Part shown: piece by piece, positions 60,711 to 64,000 of the stretch | How positions within the stretch are numbered: the stretch's first letter is position 1 | How the letters are laid out: each line of letters starts with the position of its first letter | Source of the DNA: Bradyrhizobium sp. B097 | GTDB taxonomy: Bacteria > Pseudomonadota > Alphaproteobacteria > Rhizobiales > Xanthobacteraceae | Length of the DNA stretch: 64,000 nt | NCBI RefSeq assembly: GCF_038957035.1 | Contig: NZ_CP152412.1 | Span: 3,282,501 to 3,346,500, forward strand | Direction: 5' to 3' | Notes under the pieces: generated by a model | The model's database searches: none | The model's input: the letters and a program-made list of their open reading frames with translations, nothing else | Told to the model about the DNA's origin: nothing | Translations under genes and position numbers: made by a program

Positions 60711-61326
60711 TCATCCTCCCGGCAGGGACAATTTCAGTGGGACCCGGTCACGGTCGGCGACGGGTGACGGGCAAACGCACCGTACGCGATGACCCATAAG
60801 GCAAAACCGATGCGTTGTGCAGCCCTTGACAATCCAACCTTCGGCTCCCGTTCAGCGTTGTTGTCACATTGGCTACATATGTTCTCGCGCTGCGGAATGT
60901 GAGTCGCAGCCATGTCGCCGTCCGCGGCGGGACCACTGCATGTTCCGCCTTCCTTCAGCCGTTCCCAGCGATTTCGTTGGTGTTTTTGCCGATTTTGCCG
61001 TCGTCGCAGCGCTGCTGCGGGGCCGTCGGAGCGGAGCGAATAGACGATATGCATCAGCGTGGGGGAGGTCCGGGCCGGCTGCGGCGTTTACCAAAGCGTG
61101 AAGTCGATGTGCGCATCTGCGTGATCCGGCTGTGGACCGCCGTTCGGGCCGGAATGAGGCGCCCGGGGGGCGGTCCGTAGGTCTATTGAGGCAAAACGCC
61201 GCGCAACATCGCCGTAGCCTCATGGTCCGGCCGGCACGACGATGCAACACTTCGATCCGCAGCGAAGTATCATTGAGAAACGAAGACCTATCTCTCGCAT
61301 TGGTTGCGCAGAGCGAGGTCAAGACC
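60711..61326. other. Intergenic stretch, 616 bases, no gene seen
   Basis: Between the UPF0104 gene and the divergent MFS gene. Several overlapping open frames are compositional and lack start signals. A 6-bp inverted repeat ACTTCG-N8-CGAAGT at 61249-61268, about 60 bases before the MFS start, may be a regulator site. Confidence 0.5.
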
Positions 61327-62745
61327 ATGCAACAGACATCCCTGAACCTCCGGCGCGTGCCGGACCAGCGCGCGGCGTCGCATCAGCCGTCGACCGGGCT
61401 TGCGGCGACGTTGACGCTCGCCGCGATGAGTCTCGGTTACGGCGTCGTGCAGCTCGACGTCACCATCGTCAACACGGCGCTCGACGCCATCGGCGGCTCG
61501 CTCGGCGGCGGCGTTGCCGAGCTGCAATGGGTGGTCAGCGCCTACACCATCGCGTTTGCCGCCTTCATCCTGACCGCGGGCGCGCTCGGCGACCGGATCG
61601 GCGCCAAGCGCATTTTCATGGCCGGCTTTGCCATCTTCACCACAACGTCGGTTGCGTGCGCCATCGCGCCTGATGCCGTGACGCTGATCGCCGCGCGCTG
61701 CGTGCAGGGGCTGGCCGCGGCCATCCTGGTGCCGAACTCGCTCGCGCTGCTCCGCCACGCCTATGCGGACGAGAAGGCGCGGGGACGCGCGGTCGGCGTC
61801 TGGGCCGCAGGCGCAAGCCTTGCGCTGACCGCAGGTCCGTTCGTCGGCGGCGGGCTGATCACGCTGGTCGGCTGGCGCGCGATCTTCCTGGTCAACCTGC
61901 CGATCGGCCTGGCCGGGCTGTGGCTCGCCTGGCGCTTTGCCGGCGAAACCACGCGCCATCACCAGCACCGGCTCGATCTGCCGGGGCAAATTGCGGCGAT
62001 CGCCGCGCTCGGCACGCTGGCCGGCGCCCTCATCGAGGGCGGCGCGCTCGGCTGGGATAACCCGTTCGTGGTCGCAGGCTTCGCTCTGGCGGCCGTCTTC
62101 TCCGCGCTGTTCGTCTGGCATGAGGCGCGCACGGCGCAGCCGATGTTGCCGCTCTCGCTGTTTAGCAACAGGATGTTTGCCTTGACCTCGCTGGTCGGCC
62201 TGCTGGTGAACGTTGCGTTCTACGGGCTGATCTTCGTGCTCAGCCTCTACTTCCAGCAAGTCAACGGGCTGTCGGCGTTCGTCACCGGCCTCGCATTCGT
62301 GCCGATGCTCGGCGCCGTGCTGCCCGCCAATTTGATCGCGCCGCATGTCGCCGAGCGGATCGGCGCGCCGGGGACGATCGCGCTCGGCGCCGCGATCTCG
62401 GCCGCCGGATGCCTGGCGATGCTGTTCATCGGTCCCGGTACCGGCTATCTCGCGATCTGCCTGCAACTGCTGGCGATCAGCGGCGGCCTCGGCCTGCTGG
62501 TGCCGCCGCTGACATCGGCGCTGCTCGGCAGTGCCGAGCCGCAGCACGCCGGGATCGCGACCGGGGTGCTGAACGCGACCCGGCAGACCGGCAGCGTGCT
62601 GGGTGTCGCGTTGTTCGGCTCGATGGTCGGCCGGTCCGCGGCCTTCATCGCGGGCCTGCATGCGGCACTCGTGATCTCCGCGGGCGTATTGCTTGCCGCC
62701 GCCGCGCTGATCTGGATCGGCGCATCATCACAAGCGCGGCAATGA
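61327..62745 (+). CDS. DHA2-family (EmrB/QacA) MFS efflux transporter
   Basis: A 472-residue, 14-helix drug:H+ antiporter. Motif D1 LDVTIVNTAL with the charged Asp in helix 1, motif A GALGDRIGAKRIF in loop 2-3, and motif C AAGASLALTAGPFVGG in helix 5 are clear. Such pumps expel drugs or organic ions. GAGGT precedes the ATG at 61327. No emrA-like adaptor or tetR gene is adjacent, so it probably works alone in the inner membrane. Confidence 0.88.
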   Translation: MQQTSLNLRRVPDQRAASHQPSTGLAATLTLAAMSLGYGVVQLDVTIVNTALDAIGGSLGGGVAELQWVVSAYTIAFAAFILTAGALGDRIGAKRIFMAGFAIFTTTSVACAIAPDAVTLIAARCVQGLAAAILVPNSLALLRHAYADEKARGRAVGVWAAGASLALTAGPFVGGGLITLVGWRAIFLVNLPIGLAGLWLAWRFAGETTRHHQHRLDLPGQIAAIAALGTLAGALIEGGALGWDNPFVVAGFALAAVFSALFVWHEARTAQPMLPLSLFSNRMFALTSLVGLLVNVAFYGLIFVLSLYFQQVNGLSAFVTGLAFVPMLGAVLPANLIAPHVAERIGAPGTIALGAAISAAGCLAMLFIGPGTGYLAICLQLLAISGGLGLLVPPLTSALLGSAEPQHAGIATGVLNATRQTGSVLGVALFGSMVGRSAAFIAGLHAALVISAGVLLAAAALIWIGASSQARQ

Positions 62746-62823
62746 GCGAGGCGGTCGTTGCGCGGTCGCGGGGCGGCATCTAACTTTGCGCGATCGGGGA
62801 CTGTCGCCGAGGGGGCTGATCAG

Positions 62824-64000
62824 ATGCCTGCGCCAATCGACCGTCGTCTGTTGCTGCGCCGCGCCGCGATGCTCGGCGCCTCGCTGCCATTTGCCAACCT
62901 GATCGGTCCGGCCCGCGGCGAGGCGCCCGGCCTGATCGCGCGCAGGGTGTTCTTCGACAATCCCGATTACATCAATGTCCGTCTCAGCCCGGACGGGACG
63001 CAGCTGTCCTATGTCGCGCCGCTCGACGGTGTGAACAACCTCTGGGTCACCCCGCTGTCCGATCTCAAGGCGGCGCGGCCGGTGACCCGCGTCACCGATC
63101 GCAACATCTCGGGCGGCTATCGCTGGGCGCATACCAACCGCCATGTGGTGTTCTTCCGCGAGCGCGACGGCGATGAAAACTGGCGTGCCGCCAGCGTCGA
63201 CGTCACCGACGGGAAGATTGTGCCGTTGACGCCGGAGACCGGCGTCAAAGCCTTCCTGCAGGAGTCCGACCGCAAATTCCCCGAGGAGATGCTGCTGCGG
63301 CACAACCAGCGCGACAAGCGCTACTTCGACATGTACCGCGTCAACATCGTGACCGGCGCCAGCGAACTCGTCTACGAGAACCACGACTATATCGCGCTGA
63401 TCACCGACAGCACATTCCAGCTCCGCCTGGCGTCGCGCCTGATCGCCGACGGCTCCGCCGAAATGTTCGAGCGCGGTCCGGACGGCAACTGGGGCGCCGT
63501 TCATGACGGTGCCGATCGCCGAGACCGATACGACCCAGCTGCTGGATTTCAGCGCTGACGGCAAGACGCTGTACCTGATCGACTCGCGCGGCCGCGACAA
63601 GGCGGCGTTGTTCGCCCTCGACATGGCGACGCGCCAGACCACGCTGCTTGCCGCCGATGATGATGCCGACATCGTGCGGGCGATCTTCGACGAGAATCGC
63701 CGGCCATTGGCGGCGCTGGCGATCACAGACCGGATGCGCTGGCACGCCGTCGATCAAAGCGTCGCCAACGACCTCGCCGATCTCAGCCGCTATGGCGCCG
63801 GCGACATCAGCTTTGTCAGCAACAGCGACGATCTTCGGCTCGGAACGGTCCATTTCGAACGCGACACCGAGAGCGGTGAATACGCGCTGCTCGACCGCAA
63901 GACGCGCGAGGTGCGCAAGCTCTACACCCAGCACCGTGCGCTCGACGGTCTCGCGTTGCGCAAGCTCGAGCCGGTCGTGATCCCCTCTCGCGATGGCCTG
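62824..64000 (+). pseudogene. S9 family peptidase, frameshifted, 3' end outside window
   Basis: A prolyl-oligopeptidase family (S9) beta-propeller region begins MPAPIDRRLLLRRAAMLG with a Tat-like signal and continues as blade repeats (VRLSPDGTQLSYV, GGYRWAHTNRHVVFF). In the first frame it stops at 63558, but the family continues from MTVPIAET (63503) in the next frame, with FSADGKTLYLIDSRG, to the window end. One extra G in the GGGG run at 63491-63494 explains the shift. It is either a broken gene or an assembly error. The catalytic hydrolase domain would lie outside the window. Confidence 0.8.

Noticed and set aside
60734-61180. Several short open frames on both strands before the MFS gene
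   Set aside because: They overlap one another, lack start signals and have no protein-like features.

Overview
The window is about 65% GC chromosomal DNA that reads as Bradyrhizobium or a close relative (Alphaproteobacteria, Hyphomicrobiales). The signs are the lipopolysaccharide gene set (lpxO, lpcC, a gnnA/gnnB-like pair for 2,3-diaminoglucose lipid A), a giant polar-growth type coiled-coil protein, a trxB-like ferredoxin-NADP reductase with its ferredoxin, and several palindromic intergenic repeats of the kind common in that genus. There are no tRNA or rRNA genes, insertion sequences, phage genes or CRISPR arrays.

Layout. 1-10 kb: the 3' end of lpxO, a 51-residue hypothetical protein, NAD malic enzyme, a Tat-exported gamma-glutamyltransferase-like enzyme, three small exported proteins, a fumarylacetoacetase-fold hydrolase, a membrane dipeptidase and an MsbA-like ABC exporter. 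10-29.3 kb: an envelope polysaccharide region. It holds galE; core genes lpcC, waaF, hldD, hldE and waaL; a probable UDP-QuiNAc/FucNAc module (WbpM-like dehydratase, WbpV-like reductase, WecA/WbpL-like initiating transferase); manC; the gnnA/gnnB-like pair; and murJ. 29.4-34 kb: an unaccompanied molybdenum hydroxylase large subunit, cytochrome c556, a CHRD protein and a diheme cytochrome c, followed by repeats. 34.2-38.8 kb: a stand-alone AsnC ligand domain, thiD, a plcP-agt-like lipid-remodelling pair behind a PHO-box-like sequence, and a threonine dehydratase with an apparently leaderless promoter. 38.8-47.9 kb: an exported caspase-like protein, a crystallin J1-like protein, an Ala/Pro-rich protein, an MFS transporter, a dipeptide epimerase, an mlaE-mlaF-mlaD lipid-transport operon and a small exported protein. 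47.9-54.7 kb: a 1,977-residue membrane-anchored hendecad coiled-coil protein (GPR/RgsE-like) divergent from an orphan Hpt protein, with a CtrA-type site between them. 54.8-64 kb: ferredoxin, thioesterase, ferredoxin-NADP reductase, a DUF2147 protein, an SGNH hydrolase, a UPF0104 membrane protein, a DHA2 MFS pump, and an S9 peptidase gene with an apparent one-base frameshift that runs off the window end.

The dominant theme is the cell envelope: lipid A sugar choice and hydroxylation, core heptose and mannose, O-antigen initiation and ligation, lipid II flipping, phospholipid trafficking, phosphate-controlled lipid replacement and polar growth. The strongest leads are the giant 44-residue-repeat protein with its CtrA site and Hpt neighbour, the plcP-agt pair with its PHO box, and the gnnA/gnnB pair with its structured leader. 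All calls come from reading the sequence; no database search was run.
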